From assembly GCF_001905725.1 (NCBI RefSeq), contig NZ_LIWB01000001.1, positions 248,001-312,000 on the forward strand: a stretch of DNA of 64,000 nucleotides, written 5' to 3'. The notes beneath the pieces were generated by a model. It worked only from the letters and a program-made list of their open reading frames with translations, searched no databases and had not been told where the DNA came from. The DNA is from Streptomyces sp. CB02400 (GTDB lineage Bacteria > Actinomycetota > Actinomycetes > Streptomycetales > Streptomycetaceae). The position numbers and the translations under genes are program-made. Positions 43,204 to 51,418 of the stretch are shown in pieces. Positions within the stretch are counted from its first letter, which is position 1; the number at the start of each line of letters is the position of its first letter.

Positions 43204-44228
43204 GCACACCGCCGGAACGCGTCACCATCAAGGACGTCGCCGCGGCCGCCGGCGTGTCCAAGGGCGCGGTGTCACTGGCGTTCAACCACAAACCGGGAGT
43301 GTCCGAGGCCACCCGGGACCGCATCTTCGCGGCGGCCCGCCAGCTCGGCTGGGCGCCGAACTCCTCCGCCCGCAGTCTGTCGCGCAACTCCGTCGACACG
43401 ATCGGGCTGGCCGTCTGCCGGCCGGCCCGGCTGCTGGGCCTGGAGCCCTTCTACATGGAGTTCATCTCCGGCATCGAGAGCGTGCTCGTCGAACGCGACT
43501 GCTCGCTGCTGCTGCGCCTGGTGGGCTCCCTGGAGGAGGAGATCCAGCTCCAGCAGCGCTGGTGGCGGGAGCGCCAGGTGGGCGGTTCGATCCTGGTCGA
43601 CTTCCACCAGCGGGACCCGCGGATCGCGCCGCTGCGCAAGCTCGGACTGCCGGCCGTGGGCGTGGGGCATCCGGATCTCACCGGCGGCTTCCCGTCGTTG
43701 TGGACCGACGACGCCACCGCCGTGGCCGAGGCCGTGCGCTATCTGGCGGCCCTGGGCCACCGGCGCATCACCCGCGTGGGCGGACCCACAGGGCTGGGCC
43801 ACAGCGCCATCCGCGCGGACGCGTTCGAGCGGACGATGCGGGAACTCGGCCTGAACGGCGGCCGGCACGTCGAGACGGGCTTCTCCGGGGAGGAGGGCGC
43901 CCGGGCGACCCGCATGCTGCTCCTGTCGTCCGACCGCCCCACGGCGATCGTCTACGACAACGACATCATGGCCGTCGCCGGACTGGGCGTGGCCGCGGAG
44001 ATGGGCGTCTCGGTACCGGACGACCTGTCCCTGCTGGCCTGGGACGACTCCCAGCTGTGCCGCCTGACGCACCCGACCCTGACGGCGATGAGCCACGACG
44101 TGCACGGATTCGGCGCCGAGGCGGCCCGGGTCCTCTTCGACGTGATCGCCGGCAAGGAAGTCACCTCCCGACCGGTGTCGACACCCTCGCTGGTACCACG
44201 GGGGTCGACGGCGCCTCCACGCCGGTAG
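43200..44228 (+). CDS. LacI-family transcriptional regulator of the mannan locus
   Basis: The 342-residue regulator has an N-terminal LacI helix-turn-helix (VTIKDVAAAAGVSKGAVSLA, then FNHKPGVSEATRDRI) and a periplasmic-binding-like sensor domain with VYDNDIMAVAGLGVAAEMGV and PDDLSLLAWDDSQLC. GTG at 43200 overlaps the beta-mannosidase stop, so it is co-transcribed with it and autoregulated if it binds the ACCGGT sites upstream. It probably releases DNA when a manno-oligosaccharide or mannose binds. A terminator follows. Confidence 0.9.
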   Translation: MSTPPERVTIKDVAAAAGVSKGAVSLAFNHKPGVSEATRDRIFAAARQLGWAPNSSARSLSRNSVDTIGLAVCRPARLLGLEPFYMEFISGIESVLVERDCSLLLRLVGSLEEEIQLQQRWWRERQVGGSILVDFHQRDPRIAPLRKLGLPAVGVGHPDLTGGFPSLWTDDATAVAEAVRYLAALGHRRITRVGGPTGLGHSAIRADAFERTMRELGLNGGRHVETGFSGEEGARATRMLLLSSDRPTAIVYDNDIMAVAGLGVAAEMGVSVPDDLSLLAWDDSQLCRLTHPTLTAMSHDVHGFGAEAARVLFDVIAGKEVTSRPVSTPSLVPRGSTAPPRR

Positions 44229-44247
44229 GCGGAGGCGGAGACGGGGA

Positions 44248-44280
44248 GGGGCGCGACTCGATTCCGAGCCGCGCCCCTTT
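44248..44280 (+). terminator. Hairpin terminator after the LacI gene
   Basis: GGGGCGCG (44248-44255) pairs with CGCGCCCC (44270-44277), with an inner CTCG/CGAG stem and a loop, then TTT. It begins 20 bases after the stop. Confidence 0.8.
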
Positions 44281-44817
44281 CGCTGTTCACCCGCGCGGCA
44301 CGACGGAACACACCTGCTGCTTCCGTGCGGGCTGGCCCGGGACCGGTGGTCCACCGCGGGGGACGATGGTGCCCTGGCGTGGATATCGTCGTAGCCGTGT
44401 GGGCGTACGGCGCTGGTGTGGGCGCCGACGGCGACGGGTCTCGGGGACGTTGTACTCCTGTTGCTTCCGTGCGGGCTGGCCCGGGATCGGTGGTCCACCG
44501 CGGGGAGGACGGTGTCCCGGCGCGCACACCGTCGTGCCGCGCGGGTGTACGGCGCTGTCGTGGGCGTGTGCGGATGCCGAGTCGACGGCAACCGTTTGGA
44601 TCCCGCCGGGGTCGCAGGGGCCGGCAGGCGCTTCGTCACGCGAGGGGACGCCCACGAGTGGTGCCCCATCGTCCACGCTCGGCTCAGCCGCAGGACGCTG
44701 TTTCCTGGAGCCGGTCCGATCCGGACGAGACCCATCCCAGCCGCCTTTCCCGGCCGAGACATCACTTCCGTGCGAAGCGAGCGCCGCAGCCGGGAGATGC
44801 CGGCCCCCTGTTCCTCC
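44281..44817. other. Gene-free stretch with two ~110-bp direct repeats
   Basis: No gene is supported here. Two imperfect direct copies of about 110 bases lie at 44312-44424 and 44456-44566, offset by 142-144 bases. Both begin near GCTTCCGTGCGGGCTGGCCC, include GGTGGTCCACCGCGGGG, and end near TACGGCGCTG. The GGTGGTCCACC core is itself palindromic. The ROK gene converges on this region, so it may hold its terminator. Confidence 0.65.
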
Positions 44818-45774
44818 TCAGCCGGTGACGGTCGGGGTACCGGACGCGTGGGCCTGACGGCGGGCCGCGGCGGCGGCCCCGACGAGCCCGGCGTCCCGTG
44901 CCAGTGCGGCGGGCCGGACCTCCAGCCCGCGGGTGAAGCCGAGGACCGCGAAGGCCCTCAGATGGCGGCGCAGCGGAGTGAACAGGACGTCACCGGCCTG
45001 AGCGACACCGCCGCCGATCACGACCACCTCGACCTCCAGCAGCGTCGCGCTGCCGGCGATCGCGGCGGCCAGGGCCTTGGCCGACCGGTCGTATGCGGCC
45101 AGAGCGCGTTCGTCCCCCGCACGTGCCGCGACGGCCACGGCGGCGGCCGTCGCCTCCGCGCCGGCCGGCGGCGTCCAGCCCGCCCGCACGGCATGGCGGG
45201 CGATCGCCGTGCCGCTGGCGTACCCCTCGACACAACCCCGCCCCCCGCACGCACAGGGCGGCCCGTCCAGGTCGACGGAGATGTGACCGATGTGCCCGGC
45301 GTTGCCGGAGGGGCCGGGGTGGAGCCGGCCGTTCAGGACGAACCCCCCGCCCACCCCGGTCGAGACGACCATGCACAGGGCGTTGTCCACCCCCCTCGCG
45401 GCGCCCCGCCAGTGCTCGGCGGCCGCCACCGCCACGGCGTCGCCCAGCAGCACCGGCTCGATGCCGTCGAACAGCATCGGATGCGCGCGTACGCTGTCCA
45501 CCAGCGGAAACGCCCGCCAACTCGGTATGTTCACGGGACTGACGGTGCCCGCCGCCGTGTCGACGGGCCCGGCGCTGGCGATGCCCAGACCGGACACCGT
45601 GCCCCAGGCCGGGTGTGCGGCCAGTTCGTCGATGACCGCGTCGACCGTCCCCGCCATCCGGGACGTCGACTCGCGTGCGGGTGTGGGCAGTTCGGCGCGC
45701 CGGACGACGGACCCCTCCTCGTCGATCAGGGCTCCCGCGATCTTCGTGCCTCCGATGTCCAGCGCGGCGTACAC
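44818..45774 (-). CDS. ROK-family sugar kinase
   Basis: The 318-residue protein has the phosphate-binding ALDIGGTKIAGALID, the catalytic GDAVAVAAAEHW region and the ROK zinc site GHI followed by CACGGRGCVEGYASG. It has no helix-turn-helix, so it is a kinase rather than an NagC-type repressor. In this locus it probably phosphorylates mannose to mannose 6-phosphate for ManA, though glucose or other hexoses are possible. GTG at 45774 follows GGAAGGAAGAG. An operator palindrome lies 74 bases upstream. Confidence 0.87.
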   Translation of the reverse strand: MYAALDIGGTKIAGALIDEEGSVVRRAELPTPARESTSRMAGTVDAVIDELAAHPAWGTVSGLGIASAGPVDTAAGTVSPVNIPSWRAFPLVDSVRAHPMLFDGIEPVLLGDAVAVAAAEHWRGAARGVDNALCMVVSTGVGGGFVLNGRLHPGPSGNAGHIGHISVDLDGPPCACGGRGCVEGYASGTAIARHAVRAGWTPPAGAEATAAAVAVAARAGDERALAAYDRSAKALAAAIAGSATLLEVEVVVIGGGVAQAGDVLFTPLRRHLRAFAVLGFTRGLEVRPAALARDAGLVGAAAAARRQAHASGTPTVTG

Positions 45775-45847
45775 CTGTGAGCTCTTCCTTCCGGTCGATG
45801 TCGGGGCGCGGCCCACCTGAGGTGCGGCCCGGTCGGGAGTGATGATG

Positions 45848-45859
45848 GACAACGTTGTC
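45848..45859. promoter_or_regulatory. GACAACGTTGTC operator upstream of the ROK kinase
   Basis: Perfect 12-bp palindrome with a central CG, in the 164-base gap between manA and the kinase. Its presence suggests the kinase has a separately controlled promoter. Identical sites are at 41863 and 47480. Confidence 0.65.
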
Positions 45860-45938
45860 TTCCTTTGTTCCCAAGTGAGTTCGCGCCGTGCTGCCCTCCT
45901 GCGGGCCCGTCCGTACGGGCCGTGGCGCGAGAAGCCGG

Positions 45939-47162
45939 CTACCGGTGGGCGGCACCGGCTCCGGCTCCGGCGCCGGCCACGAACAGCGTTCCGTCGCCCT
46001 GCGCCGTGACGTCCTGATCGGAGTCGGACAGGAAGCACGACGCGCCCGGCCCCAGTGACAGCTCGTCACCTCCCGGCCCGCGCAGCAGCGCCGAGCCGTC
46101 CACGCACAGCACGACGCGGGGACCCGACGACGGCACGACGGGCTCCGGCGGGCCGCCCAGCTCGGTCCGGTACAGGGCGAACTCCTCCACCGGGCAGGCG
46201 TACACCCGTGTACGCGAGCCGGGGACACCGCTCGGCCGCACCACCGGCACGCGCACCGCGGGATCGGTGACGCGCAGCAGTTCGGGGATGTTCACCTCCT
46301 TCGTGGTGAGCCCCGCGCGCAGCACGTTGTCGGAGGCGGCCATGAGTTCCACGCCGACGCCCTTCAGGTAGGCGTGCAGTCCGCCGGCCGGCATGAACAG
46401 CGCGGTCCCCGGCTCCAGCACCCGGTGCCGCATGAGCAGGGAGGCGACGAGGCCGGGATCGCCGGGATGGTGCCCGGCCATCCGGACCACCGCGTCGTAC
46501 GCGGCCGCGTACGGGCCGGGGACCCGCGCCTGCCGCCCGCACGCCGCCACGACGGCCGGCACCAGCCCGGAGTCGCCGCGCCCGGAGTCGTCGTGCCCGG
46601 CCTCGAGCACGGTCCGCAGGGCCTCGGTCAGCGCCGTGGCGCCGTCACCGGCGCGCAGAATGTCGGTGACCGGGCGTACGTCCGCCAGGCCGAGCCCGTC
46701 GAACACGGCCACGGCCTCGTCACGTTCACGGAAACCGGCGAGGACCTCGAAGCGGGTCAGCGCGTAGAGCAGTTCCGGCTTCGGCCAGTCGTCCGCGTAC
46801 GTCCCCTGCCCGTCACCGGCGCCGAGTTGCGCGCCGAACGCCGTCCGGGCCTGCTCACGGTCGGGGTGCACCTGGATGGACAGCGGCTGTTCGGCGGCCA
46901 GCACCTTCAGCAGGAAGGGCAGCCGCCCGCCGAACCGGCGGGCGCACTCGCCGCCGAGCTCGCGCTCCGGGGCTGCCGCGACCACCTCGTGCAGGGTCGT
47001 CGCGCGGCCGTCCCGGGTCAGGTCGGCGGGCCCGGCGGGATGGGCGCCCATCCACAGCTCCGCCTCGGGCCCGGCCGAGGGAACGCTCCGCCCTTGGAGC
47101 CGGGCCAGCGCCTCGCGCGAGCCCCAGGCATACGGCTTGATGATCGGTCGGATGAGATCCAC
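45939..47162 (-). CDS. manA: Mannose-6-phosphate isomerase, class I
   Basis: The 407-residue cupin enzyme interconverts mannose 6-phosphate and fructose 6-phosphate. Zinc ligands and family motifs: PFLLKVLAAEQPLSIQVHPD (Gln and His), KPELLYALTRFEVLAGFR (Glu), and MPAGGLHAYLKGVGVELMA (His). I chose GTG at 47162, giving VDLIRPIIKPYAWGS, the standard N-terminus; no ribosome site precedes it, and the predicted transcript starts at this codon. A Gly/Ala-rich tail ends the protein. It feeds mannose from the kinase into glycolysis. Confidence 0.92.
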   Translation of the reverse strand: MDLIRPIIKPYAWGSREALARLQGRSVPSAGPEAELWMGAHPAGPADLTRDGRATTLHEVVAAAPERELGGECARRFGGRLPFLLKVLAAEQPLSIQVHPDREQARTAFGAQLGAGDGQGTYADDWPKPELLYALTRFEVLAGFRERDEAVAVFDGLGLADVRPVTDILRAGDGATALTEALRTVLEAGHDDSGRGDSGLVPAVVAACGRQARVPGPYAAAYDAVVRMAGHHPGDPGLVASLLMRHRVLEPGTALFMPAGGLHAYLKGVGVELMAASDNVLRAGLTTKEVNIPELLRVTDPAVRVPVVRPSGVPGSRTRVYACPVEEFALYRTELGGPPEPVVPSSGPRVVLCVDGSALLRGPGGDELSLGPGASCFLSDSDQDVTAQGDGTLFVAGAGAGAGAAHR

Positions 47163-47168
47163 GGCCGT

Positions 47169-47198
47169 ACGATATCCGTAAGTAAACCGGTATAGCAA
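47169..47198 (-). promoter_or_regulatory. manA leaderless promoter with ACCGGT operator
   Basis: On the minus strand, TTGCTA (47193-47198), an 18-base spacer and TATCGT (47169-47174) put the transcript start at the GTG of manA. The spacer and -35 contain TAAACCGGTATA (47183-47194), the third ACCGGT-class site. A bound LacI-type repressor would block polymerase directly. Confidence 0.6.
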
Positions 47199-47295
47199 AA
47201 GTCATGAGCTGCTGATTCGCGGTGCCGGTCCGGCAAGAACATAGATGGCATGAAACATGCCCCACAACAGTCGGGGTGAAAATTTCCCAAGTTTA

Positions 47296-47307
47296 GCAAC
47301 CGGTTTA
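47296..47307. promoter_or_regulatory. ACCGGT-class operator candidate 4
   Basis: GCAACCGGTTTA, in the 391-base region between manA and the mannanase gene, about 250 bases before the mannanase ATG. It may serve manA, the mannanase or looping between sites. Confidence 0.5.
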
Positions 47308-47479
47308 GTGAATCGCGTCTCCGTGGCGTGTATCGGCACCGAAAATGTTGACGCCTCTATTGACATGACCGAAACATTGGGTGCTCTCATAGGGAACGGC
47401 GACCGGTCCGTGGCCCGCACCACGACGCCGGTGCCGCCATCACCCCGTCGACTGCCGTACGGGACCGGTCCCTTGACTG

Positions 47480-47491
47480 GACAACGTTGTC
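47480..47491. promoter_or_regulatory. GACAACGTTGTC operator upstream of the mannanase
   Basis: Perfect palindrome 62 bases upstream of the mannanase ATG. A TTGACT hexamer starts six bases before it, so the site probably overlaps the promoter. Confidence 0.65.
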
Positions 47492-47553
47492 AAAGGGTCG
47501 GGCGGCGTCAGACGGAAGGTGTCGTCGTGTTCCAACCCCACTTGAGGAGCAAC

Positions 47554-48846
47554 ATGGCAAAGCAACCCGGACGCCTGCTGCGCACCGTCGCAGGCACGGC
47601 CTTCGCCGCCGTCGCCGGCCTGCTGGTCCCGGTCCTGGGCCCCTCCGTCGGCGACGCGGAGGCCGCGCCCACCGGTCTCCGCGTCGACGACGGACGCGTG
47701 TACGAGTCGAACGGCAACGAGTTCGTGATGCGCGGCGTCAACCACGCCTACACCTGGTACCCGGAGCAGACCACCTCCATCGCCGACATCGCGGCCAAGG
47801 GCGCCAACACCGTCCGCGTCGTTCTCGGCAGCGGCGACCGCTGGACCGAGACGACCGCGTCCCAGGTCTCCACGATCATCGACCAGTGCAAGGCGAACAA
47901 GGTCATCTGCGTCCTGGAGGTGCACGACACCACCGGCTACGGCGAGGACGGCGCCGCAGCGTCCCTGGACCAGGCGGCCGACTACTGGATCGGCGTGAAG
48001 AGCGCGCTGCAGGGCCAGGAGGACTACGTCGTCGTCAACATCGGCAACGAGCCGTTCGGCAACACCGGCTACGCCGCCTGGACCGACGCCACCAAGGCGG
48101 CCATCGGCAAGCTCCGAGGCGCCGGCATCAACCACGCCCTGATGGTCGACGCCCCCAACTGGGGCCAGGACTGGTCCCACACCATGCGGGACAACGCGGC
48201 CTCGGTCTTCGCCTCCGACCCCGACCGCAACACCATCTTCTCGATCCACATGTACGGCGTCTACGACACCGCCGCAGAGGTCCAGGGCTACCTGAACCAC
48301 TTCGTCGACAACGGACTGCCCATCGTCGTGGGCGAGTTCGGCGACCAGCACAGCGACGGCAACCCGGACGAGGACGCGATCATGGCGACCGCGGAGTCCC
48401 TGGGCGTCGGCTACATGGGCTGGTCCTGGAGCGGCAACGGCAGCGGCGTCGAGTACCTCGACATGGTCAACGGCTTCGACGCCGACTCCCTCACGAGCTG
48501 GGGCAACCGCTTCTTCAACGGCAGCAACGGCATCGCGGCCACCTCCGAGCGGGCCACCATTTACGGCGGCGGGGACGACGGGGGCAGCGACGGGGGCACG
48601 GCTCCGAACGGCTACCCGTACTGCGTGAACGGCAGTTCGTCGGACCCGGACGGTGACGGCTGGGGCTGGGAGAACAGCCGCTCCTGCGTCGTCCGCGGCA
48701 GCGCGGCGGACACCGGCTCCGCGGGCACGGCTCCGAACGGCTACCCGTACTGCGTGAACGGCAGCTCCTCCGACCCCGATGGCGACGGCTGGGGCTGGGA
48801 GAACAGCCGGTCCTGTGTCGTCCGCGGCAGCTCCGCCGACTACTGA
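47554..48846 (+). CDS. Secreted GH5 endo-beta-mannanase with two CBM10 modules
   Basis: The 430-residue enzyme has a signal peptide (1-38, ending GDAEAAP). Residues 39-335 form a GH5 (subfamily 8-like) barrel: acid/base Glu166 in VNIGNEPFG and nucleophile Glu261 in IVVGEFGDQ. A Gly/Asp linker leads to two nearly identical 33-residue CBM10 modules (about 350-382 and 393-424), each with NGYPYCVNG and GDGWGWENSRSCV. It cuts mannan outside the cell and releases oligosaccharides for the ABC importer. ATG 47554 follows GAGGAG. The duplicated CBM10 is unusual and must have arisen recently, since the DNA is nearly the same. Confidence 0.92.
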   Translation: MAKQPGRLLRTVAGTAFAAVAGLLVPVLGPSVGDAEAAPTGLRVDDGRVYESNGNEFVMRGVNHAYTWYPEQTTSIADIAAKGANTVRVVLGSGDRWTETTASQVSTIIDQCKANKVICVLEVHDTTGYGEDGAAASLDQAADYWIGVKSALQGQEDYVVVNIGNEPFGNTGYAAWTDATKAAIGKLRGAGINHALMVDAPNWGQDWSHTMRDNAASVFASDPDRNTIFSIHMYGVYDTAAEVQGYLNHFVDNGLPIVVGEFGDQHSDGNPDEDAIMATAESLGVGYMGWSWSGNGSGVEYLDMVNGFDADSLTSWGNRFFNGSNGIAATSERATIYGGGDDGGSDGGTAPNGYPYCVNGSSSDPDGDGWGWENSRSCVVRGSAADTGSAGTAPNGYPYCVNGSSSDPDGDGWGWENSRSCVVRGSSADY

Positions 48847-48865
48847 GAGACGGTCACCGAGATCC

Positions 48866-48903
48866 GTGACGGCCCCGGCCCCACCAGGGGCCGGGGCCGT
48901 CAC
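48866..48903. terminator. 17-bp bidirectional hairpin
   Basis: GTGACGGCCCCGGCCCC (48866-48882), loop ACCA, and its exact complement (48887-48903). It separates the convergent mannanase and DHA2 exporter genes. Confidence 0.88.
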
Positions 48904-48931
48904 GGTCGTGCTCCACCGTGCCCGGCGGCAT

Positions 48932-50371
48932 TCAGCGGGTCGCCGGGCTGGGGGCCCGGTCGGGTTCTTCGTGGTCCTCGGACGCGGGAGCCGTCGGGGC
49001 GGTGGCGTCGGGGCGGGGGATGGCGAGGGCGCACAGGGCGCCCGCGAGGACCACGGCGACGCCGATCCAGATGCCGGGGCGCATGCCGTCCACGAACCCC
49101 TGTGCGGTGCGGTCGTCGCCGTAGCGCATGAAGACGCTGCTCAGGATGGCGGTGCCGAGGGCGCCGCCGATCTCGCGGACGGTGCTGTTGGCGCCGGACG
49201 CCTTGCCGCGGTGCCGCGGCCCGACCGCGCCCAGTACCACCGCCGCCGTCGGTGCGAAGACGAGGCCCATGCCGACGCCCGCGACGACCATGGCGCCGGC
49301 CATGCGCGAGTACGGGGTGTCCGACGTGGCCACCAGGTTGATCCAGGCCAGCCCGGCCGCCTGGAGGAAGAGGCCGAGGGCCATCAGGCGTCCGCCGCCC
49401 ACCTTGTCGGTCAGGGCACCGGCGACCGGCGCGACGAACATCGGCATCAGGGTCCAGGCCAGCGTGAGCACACCGGCCTCCAGCGGGGTGCGGACGGGCG
49501 CGACCTGGAAGAACTGCGCCAGCAGGAAGATCGACCCGAAGACGCCGAAGTACATGCTCGCGGAGACCAGGTTGGAGAGGACGAAGGCCCGCTCGCGGTA
49601 GAAGGAGAGCGGAAGCAGCGGCTGGGCCGCCCGGCGCTCCCACAGCACGAACAGGGTCAGCAGGACGGCTCCGCCGGTGAACGCCGACAGGACGGGGCCC
49701 GAACCCCAGCCCTCCTCCTCTCCGTTCACGATCGCCCAGACGGTCGCGAGGAGTCCCGCCGTGGCGAGGAGCATGCCGGGCAGGTCGAGCCGGGTGCCGG
49801 CCAGGGAACTCTCCCGGAGCACGGACAGCACCAGCGGGACCGCCACCAGGCACACCGGGACGTTGATCCAGAAGATCCACTGCCAGTCCAGGCCGTCGAC
49901 CACCGCACCGCCCACCACGGGCCCGAACGCCACGGCCGTGCCGCTGACCGCGGACCACAGTCCGAGGGCCAGGCCGCGCTTCTCGTCCGGGACCTCCTCC
50001 GCGAGCAGCGTCAGCGACAGCGGCATCACGGCCGAGGCGCCGATACCCTGCAGTGCCCGCATGAGGATGAGCTGTCCGCTGCTGTCGGCGAGGCCGCAGC
50101 CGATCGAGGCCAGGGTGAACAGCGCGATGCCGGTCACGAAGACCCGGCGCCGGCCGAACCGGTCACCCAGCGCCGCCCCGGTCAGCAACAGACAGGCGAA
50201 GCTGAGGACGTAGGCGTTGACGAACCACTGCAGGTCCTCGGTGGACGCGTCGAGGTCGACGGCCATGGTCCGCAGCGCGGTCGTCACCACCAGGTTGTCG
50301 AGCGCGACCATGAACATCGGCAGACTGCATGCGAGGATGACCAACCATAACGGTCTTTTGAGAGTGCTCAT
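48932..50371 (-). CDS. DHA2-family MFS drug exporter with TTA codon
   Basis: The 479-residue protein has fourteen predicted helices (DHA2/EmrB-QacA class). It has the helix-1 motif MVALDNLVVTTALRTMAVDL, loop GDRFGRRRV, and the antiporter motif GLWSAVSGTAVAFGPVVGGA. It probably exports cationic or amphipathic antibiotics by proton exchange. Codon 8 (50348-50350) is TTA, so its translation is expected to depend on bldA. The gene is divergent from a MerR regulator, its likely controller. No ligand can be assigned. Confidence 0.9.
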   Translation of the reverse strand: MSTLKRPLWLVILACSLPMFMVALDNLVVTTALRTMAVDLDASTEDLQWFVNAYVLSFACLLLTGAALGDRFGRRRVFVTGIALFTLASIGCGLADSSGQLILMRALQGIGASAVMPLSLTLLAEEVPDEKRGLALGLWSAVSGTAVAFGPVVGGAVVDGLDWQWIFWINVPVCLVAVPLVLSVLRESSLAGTRLDLPGMLLATAGLLATVWAIVNGEEEGWGSGPVLSAFTGGAVLLTLFVLWERRAAQPLLPLSFYRERAFVLSNLVSASMYFGVFGSIFLLAQFFQVAPVRTPLEAGVLTLAWTLMPMFVAPVAGALTDKVGGGRLMALGLFLQAAGLAWINLVATSDTPYSRMAGAMVVAGVGMGLVFAPTAAVVLGAVGPRHRGKASGANSTVREIGGALGTAILSSVFMRYGDDRTAQGFVDGMRPGIWIGVAVVLAGALCALAIPRPDATAPTAPASEDHEEPDRAPSPATR

Positions 50372-50421
50372 GACAATACCCCCGTCACATGGGAAGGGTG
50401 AGCCGACCGGCTCGACCTGTG

Positions 50422-50442
50422 ATGGATAGTAGTGCGATCCAT
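50422..50442. promoter_or_regulatory. MerR operator candidate in the divergent promoter
   Basis: ATGGAT, nine bases, ATCCAT. MerR-type regulators bind such palindromes within promoter spacers. Direct TTATCC repeats follow at 50442-50454. The site lies between the exporter start (50371) and the MerR start (50474). Confidence 0.5.
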
Positions 50443-50473
50443 TATCCGTTATCCAGTGAGTGAGCGAGGATCT

Positions 50474-51148
50474 GTGAAAATCTCGGAACTCAGCCGCCGC
50501 AGCGGCGTCTCCATCCCCACGATCAAGTACTACCTACGGGACGGTCTGCTGCCCCCGGGCCGGGCGACGGCCGCCAACCAGGCCGACTACGGCGAGGAAC
50601 ACCTGCGCCGCCTCCGTCTCGTCCGCACGCTGGTCGGCGTACGGCGGCTGCCGGTGGGGGCGGTGAAGGAGATCCTGGGTGCCGTCACGGAGCAGGACGG
50701 CGATCTGCACCAGATCTTCGGCATCGTGACCGACGCCCGCCCCGTCACCCAGCAGCAGAAACAGGCGCGGGAGCGGGAGAGGCAGGAGGCGGGCGAGGAG
50801 ACGGGCGGTGTCACCGACGCGCGCGAGCTGGTCGCCGCGATGGGCTGGGAGGTGCACTCCGGCACCGCCGCCATACGGAGCCTCGGTGAGGTCCTGGACG
50901 CCCTGTCGGACATGGACTCGGGCATCGACTGGCGGTCCCTGCTGCCCTATGCGCGGCTGGCGGACCGTATCTCGGAGCTGGACGTCCAGCAGATGGAAGG
51001 CGTGTCCGGCGTGCTGGAGCTGGCCGAACGCGCGGTTCTGGTCTCGGTCCTCCTGGAACCGGCCCTGCTGGCCATGCGCCGCCTCGCCCAGGAGGACAAG
51101 TCGGCCCGCCTGTTCGGCGGGGGCTCGGAGGAGGGGGAGGAGGAGTGA
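50474..51148 (+). CDS. MerR-family transcriptional regulator
   Basis: The 224-residue regulator starts VKISELSRRSGVSIPTIKYY, the MerR winged helix, followed by LRDGLLPPGRATAANQADYG. The C-terminal 130 residues are helical, with a charged coiled-coil-like stretch (QQQKQARERERQEAGEE) and no Cys metal site, so it should sense a drug-like ligand rather than a metal. GTG at 50474 follows GAGGAT; the frame begins earlier but lacks a ribosome site. It is divergent from the DHA2 exporter. Confidence 0.87.
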   Translation: MKISELSRRSGVSIPTIKYYLRDGLLPPGRATAANQADYGEEHLRRLRLVRTLVGVRRLPVGAVKEILGAVTEQDGDLHQIFGIVTDARPVTQQQKQARERERQEAGEETGGVTDARELVAAMGWEVHSGTAAIRSLGEVLDALSDMDSGIDWRSLLPYARLADRISELDVQQMEGVSGVLELAERAVLVSVLLEPALLAMRRLAQEDKSARLFGGGSEEGEEE

Positions 51149-51301
51149 CGGAGGCCGGGCGAGGCCGTGGCCGACGCCTGGCCTCCGCCGGCTGAGGAGC
51201 CCCGGCAGGCCGTCACCCACTGCTGTTCCCGCGGGCAGTCGTGCCTCTCCCAGTGCCTTGAAGGCCTGGGAGGTACCCCCAGGGCGGCACGGGTGGGTGG
51301 T

Positions 51302-51345
51302 GGGGGTCCCTCCCGCTCATGGGGGAGAAGCCGAGAGCGGGGGAG
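51302..51345. repeat. Intergenic palindromic GC-rich repeat
   Basis: GGGGGTCCCTCCCGCTCATG followed by GGGGGAGAAGCCGAGAGCGG and GGGAG. CTCCCGCTC and GAGCGGGGGAG arms can pair. It is a relative of the element inside the mannosidase gene and lies between the convergent MerR and DeoR genes, where it may act as a terminator. Confidence 0.75.
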
Positions 51346-51418
51346 GCACCCCGCAAGCGTCGGGCCGCGCAAACACCCCCTCGCCCCACACCGGCACAGA
51401 GTCCCCCGGTGCCGCTGC

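Noticed and set aside
44818..45774. NagC-type ROK repressor
   Set aside because: No N-terminal helix-turn-helix is present; the protein begins directly with the phosphate-binding DIGGTK motif, so it is a kinase.
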